This document shows positions 7,178 to 16,575 of a DNA stretch of 64,000 nucleotides, in pieces. The translations under genes and the position numbers were made by a program. This DNA comes from Bacteroidota bacterium (GTDB taxonomy: Bacteria > Bacteroidota > Bacteroidia > Flavobacteriales > Flavobacteriaceae), in assembly GCA_027621175.1 (NCBI GenBank), contig JAQCCM010000004.1:1-64000 (forward strand). Reading direction: 5' to 3'. Within the stretch, counting starts at the first letter, position 1, and each line of letters begins with the position of its first letter. The notes under the pieces were generated by a model that worked only from the letters and a program-made list of their open reading frames with translations, ran no database searches and was not told the DNA's origin.

Positions 7178-7969
7178 ATGCCATCTCAATATACCAAGCA
7201 AGAAATAGAACTGCTCAATTCAAAGAATGGGCGTTATATGTTATTGAAAAGTAAAAACACGAACATAGCTAAAGCCATAGAAGACACCAAGCATGACATT
7301 GATCTTAAAATTAAACAAGAAGAACTTATAAAGCTTCAAAATTGGGTTATTCAAAACGATAAGAAGGTGGTCATTCTTTTTGAAGGAAGAGACGCTGCAG
7401 GTAAAGGGGGGGCTATTCGAAGGATTACAGAGCATATTAACCCCAGACATTTTAGAGTGGTTGCCCTAGATATTCCCACGGCTGATGAAAAAAAACAATG
7501 GTTTTTTCAGCGGTACATCAATCATTTACCAAAGCCCGGTGAAATCGTATTTTTTGATAGAAGTTGGTATAATCGAGCGGTAGTTGAACCTGTAAACACC
7601 TTTTGTACAAAGGAAGAATATACTGTTTTTATGAGGCAAGTTAATCCTTTTGAAAGGATGTTAGTGGAATCAGACACCCATATAATTAAGTTGTATTTTT
7701 CGATACACAAAGAAGAACAAGCTAAACGTTTTGAGGAAATTAAAAACAACCCCCTAAAGCGGTGGAAAATAACAGATGTGGATGAAAAAGCACAGGATTT
7801 ATGGGATAAGTATTCGCAATACAAATTGAAAATGTTTGAAAAAACAAACACGAAAACGGCTCCTTGGGTAATTATTGATGCAAATAAAAAATCTAGAGCA
7901 CGAATAAAAGCAATTACACATATTTTAGATGTAATTCCCTACAACAATTCACATGAAAAAACTTCTTAA
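7178..7969 (+). CDS. Polyphosphate kinase 2 family protein (PPK2)
   Basis: A 263-aa kinase of the PPK2 family, a tandem paralogue of the preceding gene. A short helical N-terminus is followed by Walker A (FEGRDAAGKGGAIRR), the conserved ERYINHLPKPGEIVFFDRSW region read here as QRYINHLPKPGEI, the Walker B-like DRSWYNRAVVEPV and the lid KRWKITDVDEKA. The C-terminus is complete (ARIKAITHILDVIPY). It presumably makes NTPs from NDPs using polyphosphate, or the reverse. PPK2 class and nucleotide preference cannot be assigned by eye. This copy shows no damage, unlike its neighbour. Confidence 0.92.
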   Translation: MPSQYTKQEIELLNSKNGRYMLLKSKNTNIAKAIEDTKHDIDLKIKQEELIKLQNWVIQNDKKVVILFEGRDAAGKGGAIRRITEHINPRHFRVVALDIPTADEKKQWFFQRYINHLPKPGEIVFFDRSWYNRAVVEPVNTFCTKEEYTVFMRQVNPFERMLVESDTHIIKLYFSIHKEEQAKRFEEIKNNPLKRWKITDVDEKAQDLWDKYSQYKLKMFEKTNTKTAPWVIIDANKKSRARIKAITHILDVIPYNNSHEKTS

Positions 7970-7975
7970 AAAGTC

Positions 7976-8845
7976 TTATAATTTCATATTGATGCCAATC
8001 CCGAATACTTCTCTTACTTGTAAGGCTTCTACGGCATTGTCGTCATAAACAAGGTGTAAAATCAGATTAGCAGAAATGTTTTTATTTACTGTCATATTAA
8101 GTGTAGCTTGATAATCTAAATCCACATTTTGGGGCTTATCTAAATAATTACTATACAACCCCAATCGCTGCTCAAAGCTTATGTTTTCAAAAAGAGTAGC
8201 AAGCCAAAAAGCGTTTAGCGCAGCGCCAAATTCAAGACGCGAACTTTTCCCTTTTTCGACGCCAAAAAAAGTTTCGTCAACACTTAAATTTTCTGTAAAA
8301 AATTTATTTACGAGCGTATATCGTGGGCTTACTGGTGAAATATTCATCCATAAGTTGTCATGCTCTTTCCAACTAAGTCCAAGCCCTAACTGCAAATAAG
8401 CAGGGGATAAAAATGCTGACTTTTTAGTGCGTATTTCATCTCCTTTTGCATCTGTGTTGTAGTCATAACCGTTAGAGAAAGCTGTTCTAAATCCAAAAAA
8501 AGCAGAGTAGCTCCATAGTTTGGATAAGCGTTTTCCAAGCAATGACTGTACTTCAAAGCGATCACTTGTTTTTTTATAAAATTGGCTTCCACTTGTTTTT
8601 GCAAGACCGTAGTCTACCAAAAAAGTGGTGTCCCAAGGCCAGACATCTTTTTTATAATGGAATGTATAATTGGTTAAAAAGTTAAGTGAAATATTATCTG
8701 CTCCTCCTGAAACCCAATTGCTAAAAGTAGCATGATTAAATAATAGCGAAGCATTTCCGCTTTTGTTCCAATGCTTGGTTTCGGTTTCGTTTTGTGCAAA
8801 AGTGAGGGCGCTACAAAGTAGGGTTATACACACTATATATCTCAT
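7976..8845 (-). CDS. DUF3078 domain-containing protein (copy 2)
   Basis: A 289-aa exported protein with an N-terminal signal peptide (MRYIVCITLLCSALTFAQ). The mature part is rich in alternating aromatic/polar strands, as expected for an outer-membrane beta-barrel, and matches Bacteroidota DUF3078: WNKSGNASLLFNHATFSNWV near the N-terminus and LVYDDNAVEALQVREVFGIG at the end. Function unknown. The neighbour at 8933 is a tandem paralogue with the same opening and closing motifs. The stop is 6 bp from the PPK2 stop (convergent). Confidence 0.85.
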   Translation of the reverse strand: MRYIVCITLLCSALTFAQNETETKHWNKSGNASLLFNHATFSNWVSGGADNISLNFLTNYTFHYKKDVWPWDTTFLVDYGLAKTSGSQFYKKTSDRFEVQSLLGKRLSKLWSYSAFFGFRTAFSNGYDYNTDAKGDEIRTKKSAFLSPAYLQLGLGLSWKEHDNLWMNISPVSPRYTLVNKFFTENLSVDETFFGVEKGKSSRLEFGAALNAFWLATLFENISFEQRLGLYSNYLDKPQNVDLDYQATLNMTVNKNISANLILHLVYDDNAVEALQVREVFGIGINMKL

Positions 8846-8932
8846 GATGTAATGATTTGGGTTACGCCATAAAGATATAAAAGAAATGACTAAAACATCT
8901 CAGCGCCGATATGTATTCTTGAAAAACCGAAG

Positions 8933-9817
8933 TTACTTCAACGCCATGCGAACACCAACACCAAAAACTTCACGGACTTGTAAGTTTTGAACGGCGTTGT
9001 CGTCATAAACCAACTGCAGAATAAGATTGGTAGAAACATATTCGTTCACCCGTAACTCGGCAGCAATTTGGTAGTCGACATCTATGTTTTCTGCCTTATC
9101 CAAATAATCTGAATACAAACCAAGACGTTGTTCTAAGATCATATTTTCCATAGGGGAAAACTTATAAAATGCATTTACAGAAGCACCCAATTCAAAGCGG
9201 TGGTTATCGCCTTTTCGTACCCCAAAATACTTTTTACCATCGGGTAACTCCATGGTAAACTTTCGACTTACTAACGTCAGTCGTTGGGTAAAAGGAGCAA
9301 TGTTTACCCATAAATCTTTGGATTTTTTCCAATATAAACCCACCCCTAACTGAATATAAACAGGGGAGAAAAAATGGGTTTTAAGGTCTCGGATTTCATT
9401 ACCTTCATCATCTTCTCCGTATTTGAAGCCGCGTGCAAATTGCGTTTTGATTCCGAAAACGGTGGAGTAATTCCAAGTGGAACTAAATTTTTTCCCTAAG
9501 AAAGATTGTAAATCAAAACGGTCGTTTGTTTTACGCAAAAACTTTGTACCGCTGAGTTTTGTTAGCCCAAAATCACCTAGAAATTTGGTGTCCCAGTTCC
9601 AGCCATTTTTACTGTAGCTGAGATCATAATCTGTGTGAAAACTCAAGGAAACACTGTTTTGACCTCCAGAGGCCCATTCACTAAAGGCTGTTTGATTAAA
9701 CAAAAGTTTGGCAATACCACCTCTTTTCCAATCCTTTTCAGGGTTTTGAACGGAGTCGGTTTGGGCATAAAGCATGGCATTTAGAACGATAAAACAAAGT
9801 GCAACGCTTTTTTTCAT
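8933..9817 (-). CDS. DUF3078 domain-containing protein (copy 1)
   Basis: A 294-aa exported protein with a signal peptide (MKKSVALCFIVLNAMLYAQ) and predicted beta-strand repeats, consistent with an outer-membrane barrel. It shares with its paralogue the segments LLFNQTAFSEWASGGQNSVS, the middle FSPVYIQLGVGLYWK and the terminal LVYDDNAVQNLQVREVFGVG. It ends in Lys, one residue after the usual barrel end. It starts only 6 bp after the DUF2480 stop, so it may be read with the suf-associated run. Function unknown. Confidence 0.85.
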   Translation of the reverse strand: MKKSVALCFIVLNAMLYAQTDSVQNPEKDWKRGGIAKLLFNQTAFSEWASGGQNSVSLSFHTDYDLSYSKNGWNWDTKFLGDFGLTKLSGTKFLRKTNDRFDLQSFLGKKFSSTWNYSTVFGIKTQFARGFKYGEDDEGNEIRDLKTHFFSPVYIQLGVGLYWKKSKDLWVNIAPFTQRLTLVSRKFTMELPDGKKYFGVRKGDNHRFELGASVNAFYKFSPMENMILEQRLGLYSDYLDKAENIDVDYQIAAELRVNEYVSTNLILQLVYDDNAVQNLQVREVFGVGVRMALK

Positions 9818-9823
9818 AAACAG

Positions 9824-10333
9824 TTATTTTGGTTTCGAATATAAAGGAACAGAAGAGCAGGCTTCACCATAAGACAACTTTCGCACCACTGGAATTAGTT
9901 TTGCTGTCAATATGCCCATGGCTTGTTGCGGAACGGGTTTGTTTGCACAGCCCTTTATCATTACCAATCCATTTTTGTAAGGAGTGATATCAAAAACGGC
10001 TAATTTTTCAGTAAATAGAAAACGCTCCAAATCATCAATAGTACCAACCACAACAGCTTTTGTAACGGGTTGCAAATAGCGAATCAAGAGCAATGTGGCC
10101 CATTGGGGCACCAACACATCTTCGGGGCAATGTACCGCAACAAAATGATCCTTGTAAGCGGTCCAGTCGTGGGAACTAAGTCGTTCCCGAAACGATTGTT
10201 CGCGTAACAGCACACCATCGTCTAAAAAATCGGTAATAGAAAGTAATGTTCGTGTTCCGTCAAGATAGAATTCTTCCAAGTCAATCACTTGAAGGGCACT
10301 CCCTGCCACACGATTGATAATCTCTCCTGCCAT
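9824..10333 (-). CDS. DUF2480 family protein
   Basis: A 169-aa soluble protein with no signal peptide or membrane span. It matches the Bacteroidota DUF2480 family: opening MAGEIINRVAGSALQVIDLE, a central FVAVHCPEDVLVPQWATLLL, and a late MIKGCANKPVPQQAMG whose Cys is conserved. It is the gene directly after sufT (the start overlaps the sufT stop by one base), and the family commonly lies in suf clusters, so a role in Fe-S assembly or repair is a fair guess. No activity is known to me. Confidence 0.82.
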   Translation of the reverse strand: MAGEIINRVAGSALQVIDLEEFYLDGTRTLLSITDFLDDGVLLREQSFRERLSSHDWTAYKDHFVAVHCPEDVLVPQWATLLLIRYLQPVTKAVVVGTIDDLERFLFTEKLAVFDITPYKNGLVMIKGCANKPVPQQAMGILTAKLIPVVRKLSYGEACSSVPLYSKPK

Positions 10334-10647
10334 TACAGAAACCCGAGTTCAAGTTTGGCTTCCTCGCTCATCAAATCGCGCGTCCACGGTGGGTCAAAAG
10401 TAAGTTCCAATTCCACTTCATTAACCTCGTCCAAAGAGCGTACTTTTTCTTTTACTTCTTGTGGAAGAGATTCCGCCACTGGGCAATTGGGCGTGGTAAG
10501 GGTCATCAGTATTTTCACATCGTTGTCCTCATTGACAAACACATCATAAATAAGGCCCAATTCATAAATATCCACAGGAATTTCAGGGTCGTAAATGGTC
10601 TTTAAGGTCTTGACAATTTTTTCTCCAAGTGCAGCAGTATCCATCAT
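10333..10647 (-). CDS. sufT: SufT / MIP18-family Fe-S assembly protein (DUF59)
   Basis: A 104-aa DUF59 protein, an auxiliary factor for maturation of Fe-S proteins. Visible motifs are the opening helix KTLKTIYDPEIPVDIYELGL, the conserved DPEIP and YELGLIYD, the Cys-containing LTTPNCPVAESLP, and the closing FDPPWTRDLMSEEAKLELG. Its ATG overlaps the sufE stop by 4 bp. Context in the suf operon supports the SufT name over PaaD-like alternatives. Confidence 0.9.
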   Translation of the reverse strand: MMDTAALGEKIVKTLKTIYDPEIPVDIYELGLIYDVFVNEDNDVKILMTLTTPNCPVAESLPQEVKEKVRSLDEVNEVELELTFDPPWTRDLMSEEAKLELGFL

Positions 10648-11069
10648 GATGTAAGTTGCGTTTGGTACGCTATGGCGTACATTTTTAGTTGTTTAATCAT
10701 GGAAACCAAACCATTTGCGCGCGTAGGGGAAAGATGCTCTTTTAGTCCAATTTCGTCAATAAATCCGGTATCGGCAGCTAAAATATCTTTGGGATGTTGG
10801 TTTGAAAACACACGAATAAGAATAGCAATAATTCCTTTTGTGATGATGGCATCGCTATCAGCTGTAAATGCAATTTTATCTTTTTCGAGTTCGGCGTGTA
10901 CCCAAACTTTACTCTGACATCCTTTAATAATGTGATCGTCCGTTTTGTATTCTGGGGCTATTAACGGTAATGATTTTCCAAGTTCAATCATGTATTCGTA
11001 ACGTTGCATCCAGTCGTCAAACATGGCAAATTCGGATACAATTTCTGCTTGTTGTGCTGCTATATTCAT
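10644..11069 (-). CDS. sufE: SufE Fe-S cluster assembly sulfur acceptor
   Basis: A 141-aa SufE-like protein that takes persulfide sulfur from SufS and passes it to the SufBCD scaffold. The conserved acceptor Cys is in IKGCQSKVWV (about residue 50). MFDDWMQRYEYMIELGKSLP is the typical N-terminus, and LSPTRANGLVSMI the typical C-terminal helix. It lies 16 bp after sufS and overlaps sufT by 4 bp, so it is part of the operon. Confidence 0.94.
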   Translation of the reverse strand: MNIAAQQAEIVSEFAMFDDWMQRYEYMIELGKSLPLIAPEYKTDDHIIKGCQSKVWVHAELEKDKIAFTADSDAIITKGIIAILIRVFSNQHPKDILAADTGFIDEIGLKEHLSPTRANGLVSMIKQLKMYAIAYQTQLTS

Positions 11070-11085
11070 AGGTTAAAGATACGGA

Positions 11086-12312
11086 TTAACGCAACATACT
11101 AACTGCTTTTTCAACGCCCGTTACAAATCGTTCTACTTCTTCGTGGGTGTTGTAAAACGCAAACGAAGCGCGCACCGTTCCAGGAATTTGATAAAAATCC
11201 ATAATGGGTTGGCAGCAATGATGTCCTGTTCTAACGGCAATTCCCATTTTGTCAAGGAGCGTTCCTATATCGTAGGGATGTAATCCTTCCACATTAAATG
11301 AAATTACGGCTACTTTGTTTTGCACATCCCCGTATATACGTAAACCTTCAATTTCTTTTAGCTTTTTTGTGGCGTGTTGTAGCAAGTCGTTTTCGTGTGC
11401 TGCAATGGCATCAAAACCAATATTGTTCATATAATCGACAGCAGCACCAAAGCCCACACCACCCGCAATGTTAGGTGTGCCTGCTTCAAATTTATGTGGC
11501 AAATCGGCGTAGGTTGTTTTTTCAAAGGTTACTTGGTCTATCATTTCGCCACCTCCTTGATAGGGTGGAAGTTTACGCAACCACTCTTCTTTGCCGTACA
11601 ACATACCAATTCCTGTTGGACCGCAAATTTTATGTGCGGATGTAGTATAAAAATCTGCGTTTAGTGCTTGCAGATCCGGAACCAAATGCGGTGTGGCTTG
11701 AGCACCATCGATAAGTACGGCAGCGCCAACCGCATGCGCTTTTTCAATAATATGTTCAATGGGATTGATAATCCCCAATGCGTTTGAAACATGATTCACA
11801 AAAACCACTTTGGTACGGTTGTTTACAAGTTGGTCAAAAGCGTCCATATCTAGGATTCCCGCATCTGTCATTGGAATAACCTTGAGCGTTGCGCCTGTGC
11901 GCTCGCAAAGCATTTGCCATGGAACAATATTAGCATGATGTTCTAATGCAGATACTATGAGTTCATCCCCTTGTTTTAGTAAGGATGCAAATCCATTTGC
12001 CACCAAATTAATGGCGTGGGTAGTGCCCGATGTTAAGATAATTTCGTACGCTTGCTTGGCATTAAAATGCCGCTGAATTTTTTGTCTAGCTGCTTCAAAC
12101 AGATCGGTAGCTTCTTGGCTTAATGCATGAACGCCTCTGTGGATATTGGCGTTGGTGTGTTTATAATAATCACTAATTGCATCAATGACTGGAAGTGGCG
12201 TTTGCGATGTTGCAGCGTTATCCAAATACACCAATGGCTGTCCATTAACCTGACGGTGTAAAATGGGAAAGTCATTTCTAATGTTCACTAAATTAAGCGT
12301 GGTGTTATACAT
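11086..12312 (-). CDS. sufS: Cysteine desulfurase SufS
   Basis: PLP-dependent enzyme that removes sulfur from cysteine as an enzyme-bound persulfide. From ATG 12312 it is 408 aa; the track start at 12321 is a TTG. Motifs: substrate-side YLDNAATSQTP, the PLP-ring His in ALEHHANIVPW, PLP lysine in TTSAHKICGPTG (about residue 224), and the catalytic Cys in RTGHHCCQPIM. This group II (SufS) pattern needs SufE as acceptor, which is the next gene. It overlaps the sufD stop by 8 bp. Confidence 0.95.
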   Translation of the reverse strand: MYNTTLNLVNIRNDFPILHRQVNGQPLVYLDNAATSQTPLPVIDAISDYYKHTNANIHRGVHALSQEATDLFEAARQKIQRHFNAKQAYEIILTSGTTHAINLVANGFASLLKQGDELIVSALEHHANIVPWQMLCERTGATLKVIPMTDAGILDMDAFDQLVNNRTKVVFVNHVSNALGIINPIEHIIEKAHAVGAAVLIDGAQATPHLVPDLQALNADFYTTSAHKICGPTGIGMLYGKEEWLRKLPPYQGGGEMIDQVTFEKTTYADLPHKFEAGTPNIAGGVGFGAAVDYMNNIGFDAIAAHENDLLQHATKKLKEIEGLRIYGDVQNKVAVISFNVEGLHPYDIGTLLDKMGIAVRTGHHCCQPIMDFYQIPGTVRASFAFYNTHEEVERFVTGVEKAVSMLR

Positions 12313-13621
12313 CAAACCCAATATTTACACCTAGTTTATTTGCAATCAATTTATTAATGCGTTTTTTAACCGAATCAATTTGTACACTTTGCAACACATT
12401 ATTAGCAAAGGCATAGGTGAGCAGCCCGCGTGCTTCCTTTTTTGGAATACCACGAGATTGGAGATAAAAAAGGGCATCTTCATCCAATTGACCAATGGTA
12501 CAGCCGTGGCTACATTTGACGTCGTCGGCAAAAATTTCAAGCTGTGGTTTTGTGTTAATGCTTGCCTTGTCATCCATCAAAATATTGTTGTTTTGTTGGA
12601 AGGCATTGGTCTTTTGTGCTTCTTTTTCAACAATAATTTTTCCATTGAAAACACCCGTTGCATTTTCGGCATAGATGCCTTTGTAGTCTTGATGACTTTC
12701 ACTGTTAGGCTGTGCGTGATGCACGAGTGTATGGTGATCTACAAACTGCTTTCCCTCAATAAGAGTAATACCTTTCATCGTCGAGTTGATTTCGGGTGCC
12801 TTGTGATAGAAATTTAGGTTATTCCGTGTAAGTTTTCCACCAAATGAGAACGTATGTACTTTGGCGTGACTGTGTTTTTGTTGCGAAATATAGGTGCTAT
12901 CTATAAGCGTTGCCTCAACGTTGTCGTTTTGGATTTTATAGTAATCCAATTGGGCGTTTTGTTCCGTAAAAATTTCAGTAACCACATTGGAAAACGTAGC
13001 CTCGGCAGTCAGACTTTGATGCCGCTCTACAATTTGTATTTCAGCATTTTTCTCCAACACAATCAAATTGCGAGGCTGCAGAATCATATTTGGATTTTTA
13101 TCTGTGGCAAAATGAATAATCTGCACAGGCTTTTCTACCACCTTTCCTTCGGGAACATAAATATATGCACCTTCTTTGGTAAAGGCCGTGTTGAGTGCTG
13201 TTAGAGACGCTTCCTTATCAGCAATTTGGTTAAAGTATTTTTTGATTACGGGCGCAAATTTTCGTTTAGTCAATGCTGCAGACAACAAACAAACATCCAC
13301 ACCATCGTGTGTAGTTTCAGACAAATATGCGTTGTAAACACCATCAACAAATACAATTTTATAGGTGTCAACATCCTGTAAAATGTATTGTTTAACCTCT
13401 TCGAGTTTTAGGTTTACATCCTCTTTTGGAAATACAGAAAAATGGGTTTTTGTAAGTGTTCTAAGCGAGGTGTATTTCCAATCCTCTTGCTTTATAGTGG
13501 GAAAGCCTTGTTGTTCAAATACTTCAATGGCAGCGGCGCGCTCGTCTTGCAATTTACGCTGTGGACCGTCTTGGGCATCAAATGCCAAATACGAAGACAA
13601 TAAGGTTTCTTTTAAATCCAT
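12305..13621 (-). CDS. sufD: Fe-S cluster assembly protein SufD
   Basis: A 438-aa SufBD-family scaffold partner that forms the SufBC2D complex. It has the beta-helix core with EKNAEIQIVERHQS, SFGGKLTRNNLNFY and the C-terminal DDVKCSHGCTIGQLDEDALFYLQSRGI motif in which the conserved Cys and His lie at the SufB-SufD interface. Its start overlaps the sufC stop by 1 bp. Length is normal. Confidence 0.94.
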   Translation of the reverse strand: MDLKETLLSSYLAFDAQDGPQRKLQDERAAAIEVFEQQGFPTIKQEDWKYTSLRTLTKTHFSVFPKEDVNLKLEEVKQYILQDVDTYKIVFVDGVYNAYLSETTHDGVDVCLLSAALTKRKFAPVIKKYFNQIADKEASLTALNTAFTKEGAYIYVPEGKVVEKPVQIIHFATDKNPNMILQPRNLIVLEKNAEIQIVERHQSLTAEATFSNVVTEIFTEQNAQLDYYKIQNDNVEATLIDSTYISQQKHSHAKVHTFSFGGKLTRNNLNFYHKAPEINSTMKGITLIEGKQFVDHHTLVHHAQPNSESHQDYKGIYAENATGVFNGKIIVEKEAQKTNAFQQNNNILMDDKASINTKPQLEIFADDVKCSHGCTIGQLDEDALFYLQSRGIPKKEARGLLTYAFANNVLQSVQIDSVKKRINKLIANKLGVNIGFDV

Positions 13622-14367
13622 TATGCGCCTTGTTTTATCCAGTCGTAGCCTTTTTCTTCAAGTTCCAAAGCCAAGTCCTTGGTTCCAGATTTTACAATTC
13701 TCCCTTCGTGCAATACATGTACAAAATCGGGAACGATATAATCTAACAATCGCTGGTAGTGCGTAATCACCACAATTGCGTTGTCCTTGCCTTTAAGCTT
13801 GTTTACGCCATTGGCTACAATGCGTAGCGCATCAATATCAAGTCCCGAGTCTGTTTCATCTAAAATGGCAAGTTTGGGTTCAAGCATTGCCATTTGAAAA
13901 ATTTCATTTCGCTTTTTTTCGCCGCCAGAAAATCCTTCGTTTAGCGAGCGAGATAAAAACCGCGAATCGATTTCTAAAAGGGCTGCTTTTTCACGAATTT
14001 TCTTAAGCATTTCGTTGGCAGGCATATCATCAAGTCCTTTTGCTTTGCGGTTTTGGTTGATTGCCGTTTTGATAAAATTAGTTACCGATACTCCAGGGAT
14101 TTCCACAGGATATTGAAACGATAAAAAGATACCAAGATGGGCGCGTTCGTCTGCGCTAAGTTCTGAAATATCATCGCCATTAAATAAAATGCTTCCTTGC
14201 GAAACATTATATTCTTCGTGTCCAGCAATCACGGTTGAAAGGGTGCTTTTACCAGAGCCGTTTGGACCCATAATGGCATGTACTTCGCCAGCTTTTACGT
14301 CCAAATTAATTCCTTGAAGAATGGTTTTGCCTTCGCAACCGGCATGTAAATTATCAATGCTTAGCAT
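13621..14367 (-). CDS. sufC: Fe-S cluster assembly ATPase SufC
   Basis: A 248-aa ABC-type ATPase of the SufBCD scaffold; no membrane domain. Walker A GPNGSGKST (about residue 35), Q-loop LSFQYPVEIPGV, signature GFSGGEKKRNEI, Walker B LAILDETDSGLD and switch His VVITHYQR are all present. The FSGGEKKR and TDSGLDIDAL forms are specific to SufC. It follows the small lipoprotein gene by 3 bp. Confidence 0.96.
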   Translation of the reverse strand: MLSIDNLHAGCEGKTILQGINLDVKAGEVHAIMGPNGSGKSTLSTVIAGHEEYNVSQGSILFNGDDISELSADERAHLGIFLSFQYPVEIPGVSVTNFIKTAINQNRKAKGLDDMPANEMLKKIREKAALLEIDSRFLSRSLNEGFSGGEKKRNEIFQMAMLEPKLAILDETDSGLDIDALRIVANGVNKLKGKDNAIVVITHYQRLLDYIVPDFVHVLHEGRIVKSGTKDLALELEEKGYDWIKQGA

Positions 14368-14370
14368 GTG

Positions 14371-14724
14371 TTAGTTGGGTTTGAGAATAGAGTTGTCTGT
14401 GGGATTCACCAATGAATCTATAGATGTGATTTTAATACGTTTGTCCCAACCCTCTTCTTCGGGTTGTTTGTTTTCTACTTTTCCTTTAATGTAAACAGGA
14501 ATCATGTCGTATTCGTCTTGCTTTAATGGGGTGCACAAATCGTGTAGCTCATGCATTTGTTCGTCGATAATAACGCCATAAATTTCAGTACCGGTGTTGA
14601 GTACTGCTGCATCCGCCAAGTATAAAAATTCGCCGTAGAATTGCGGATTAGCATCTGATTTTTTAGGTGTTTGCGTGCAGGAGGCTGCAAACGCAATAAT
14701 TAAAATAAAGGGTAATATTCTCAT
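14371..14724 (-). CDS. Small lipoprotein inside the suf operon, function unknown
   Basis: A 117-aa protein with a lipoprotein signal (lipobox FAASC, Cys about residue 16), so it should be anchored to a membrane, outside the cytoplasm. The mature part is acidic, with a possible small beta-fold (EIYGVIIDEQMHELHD, MIPVYIKGKVENK, KRIKITSIDSL). I do not recognise a family with certainty. It sits between sufB and sufC, 10 bp and 3 bp from each, so it must be co-transcribed with genes for a cytosolic machine. Why an exported lipoprotein is there is unclear. Confidence 0.75.
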   Translation of the reverse strand: MRILPFILIIAFAASCTQTPKKSDANPQFYGEFLYLADAAVLNTGTEIYGVIIDEQMHELHDLCTPLKQDEYDMIPVYIKGKVENKQPEEEGWDKRIKITSIDSLVNPTDNSILKPN

Positions 14725-14734
14725 GATTTAGGAT

Positions 14735-16180
14735 TTATCCAACAGAACCTTCAAGTGAAATTTCAAGTAGTTTTTGTGCTTCCACAGCAAACTCCATTGG
14801 AAGTTTATTTAGTACTTCTTTGCTAAAACCATTTACGATAAGCGCAATGGCTTTTTCGGTATCGATGCCTCGTTGGTTACAGTAAAAAATTTGGTCTTCA
14901 CCAATTTTACTGGTCGTGGCTTCGTGTTCAATTTTTGCCGTTTTGCTTTTTGCTTCGATGTATGGGAACGTGTGTGCACCACATTTATTTCCCATCAGAA
15001 GCGAATCACATTGTGAAAAGTTCCGGGCATTTTTGGCATTGGCACCTATTTTTACCAAGCCGCGGTAGCTATTTTGCGATTGCCCCGCAGAGATCCCTTT
15101 GGAAATAATCGTACTCTTAGTACGTTTACCCAAATGAATCATTTTGGTGCCTGTATCGGCTTGTTGAAAATTGTTCGTAAGTGCAATGGAGTAAAATTCC
15201 CCAATGCTATCATTGCCTTTCAAAATGCACGATGGATACTTCCATGTAACGGCAGAGCCTGTTTCGACTTGTGTCCAAGAAATTTTTGAACGTTCGTGGC
15301 AAATCCCACGTTTGGTCACAAAGTTAAATACCCCTCCTTTTCCATCTTTATCGCCTGGAAACCAGTTTTGAACGGTAGAGTATTTGATTTCAGCGTCGTC
15401 AAGGGCAATAAGTTCAACAACCGCCGCATGCAACTGATTTTCATCTCTTGCGGGTGCGGTACATCCCTCCAAATAACTGACGTAACTGCCTTCGTCTGCA
15501 ATCACTAATGTACGTTCAAACTGCCCAGTTCCCGCCTGATTAATTCGGAAATAGGTAGAGAGCTCCATCGGGCAATGTACCCCTTTTGGAATATAACAAA
15601 ATGATCCATCTGAAAATACAGCTGAGTTTAGTGCTGCATAATAATTATCGGTACGCGGAATCACAGATCCAATATATTTTTGAACCAATTGGGGATGCTC
15701 CTTAATGGCTTCTGAAATAGAACAAAAAATAATGCCTTTTTCAGCCAAAGTATCTTTAAAAGTGGTGGCTACCGAAACGGAATCCATTACAATATCAACG
15801 GCAACACCTGCTAATTTTTTTTGTTCCTCAAGCGAAATTCCCAGTTTTTCAAAGGTTTTGAGTAGTTCGGGATCTACTTCATCTAGGCTGTCGTATTTCA
15901 CTTGCGACTTGGGCGCAGAGTAATAAGCGATACTTTGTAAATCGGGCTTTTTGTATTTGACATTTGCCCAATCGGGTTCTTCCATTTGTTGGAATTTTTC
16001 AAAGGCTTCTAGGCGCCATTTGGTCATCCAAGCAGGTTCGTTTTTGCGCGCCGAAATAGCACGGACAATGTCTTCGTTTAGTCCAACAGGAAACGTATCA
16101 GATTCAATATCGGTGTAAAAACCGTATTCATACTCTTTGGTTTCGAGTTCTTTTTTTAATTCTTCTTCCGTGTATGCCAT
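14735..16180 (-). CDS. sufB: Fe-S cluster assembly protein SufB
   Basis: A 481-aa core scaffold subunit of the SufBC2D complex. Characteristic segments: the N-terminal [54 protein letters not shown] and [20 protein letters not shown], followed by [13 protein letters not shown]. The conserved Cys of the C-terminal core (CNQRG region and CTAP) are kept. It starts 9 bp after sufA. Confidence 0.96.
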   Translation of the reverse strand: MAYTEEELKKELETKEYEYGFYTDIESDTFPVGLNEDIVRAISARKNEPAWMTKWRLEAFEKFQQMEEPDWANVKYKKPDLQSIAYYSAPKSQVKYDSLDEVDPELLKTFEKLGISLEEQKKLAGVAVDIVMDSVSVATTFKDTLAEKGIIFCSISEAIKEHPQLVQKYIGSVIPRTDNYYAALNSAVFSDGSFCYIPKGVHCPMELSTYFRINQAGTGQFERTLVIADEGSYVSYLEGCTAPARDENQLHAAVVELIALDDAEIKYSTVQNWFPGDKDGKGGVFNFVTKRGICHERSKISWTQVETGSAVTWKYPSCILKGNDSIGEFYSIALTNNFQQADTGTKMIHLGKRTKSTIISKGISAGQSQNSYRGLVKIGANAKNARNFSQCDSLLMGNKCGAHTFPYIEAKSKTAKIEHEATTSKIGEDQIFYCNQRGIDTEKAIALIVNGFSKEVLNKLPMEFAVEAQKLLEISLEGSVG

Positions 16181-16189
16181 AGCATTTTT

Positions 16190-16519
16190 TTAAAGTGAAA
16201 AACTTTCACCACACCCACAAGTTCTGTTGGCGTTTGGATTGTTAAAAACAAACCCTTTGCCGTTTAACCCCCCTGAATACTCTAGGGTAGTTCCAACAAG
16301 ATACAAAAAGCTTTTCTTATCTACTACAATGCGCACGTCATTGTCTTCGAAAATTTTGTCGTTTTCACCCAAAGCTGCATCAAATGTGAGCTCATAAGAC
16401 AAGCCAGAGCATCCACCACTTTTAACACCAACGCGCACAAAATGGGTCTGCGAGTCAACGCCGTCTTGTTGCATCATCTGCACCACTTGGTTTCGGGCTT
16501 CTGGAGAAACTTTTATCAT
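16190..16519 (-). CDS. sufA: A-type Fe-S carrier (SufA/IscA family)
   Basis: HesB-like protein, 109 aa from ATG 16519 (MIKVSPEARNQV). The track start at 16558 precedes the promoter box and is rejected. The three cluster ligands are visible: Cys in KSGGCSGLSYE and the paired Cys in NRTCGCGESF. It accepts clusters from SufBCD and passes them on to apo-proteins. It is the first gene of the suf operon. Confidence 0.94.
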   Translation of the reverse strand: MIKVSPEARNQVVQMMQQDGVDSQTHFVRVGVKSGGCSGLSYELTFDAALGENDKIFEDNDVRIVVDKKSFLYLVGTTLEYSGGLNGKGFVFNNPNANRTCGCGESFSL

Positions 16520-16546
16520 AGGCTTATTTGGATTAATTCCAAAGTA

Positions 16547-16575
16547 CAAATATACCACATTTTACTACGATACAA
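16547..16575 (-). promoter_or_regulatory. suf operon promoter (TTG-N18-TATATTTG)
   Basis: On the minus strand, TTG (16573-16575) is followed after 18 bp by TATATTTG (16547-16554), close to the Bacteroidota consensus TTTG-N19-TAnnTTTG. It lies 27 nt upstream of the sufA ATG and would drive the operon down to at least sufT. No IscR- or SufR-like operator was recognised. Confidence 0.7.

Noticed and set aside
8846-8932. Gene or terminator between the DUF3078 copies
   Set aside because: No ORF of interest and no stable hairpin with T-run seen by eye.
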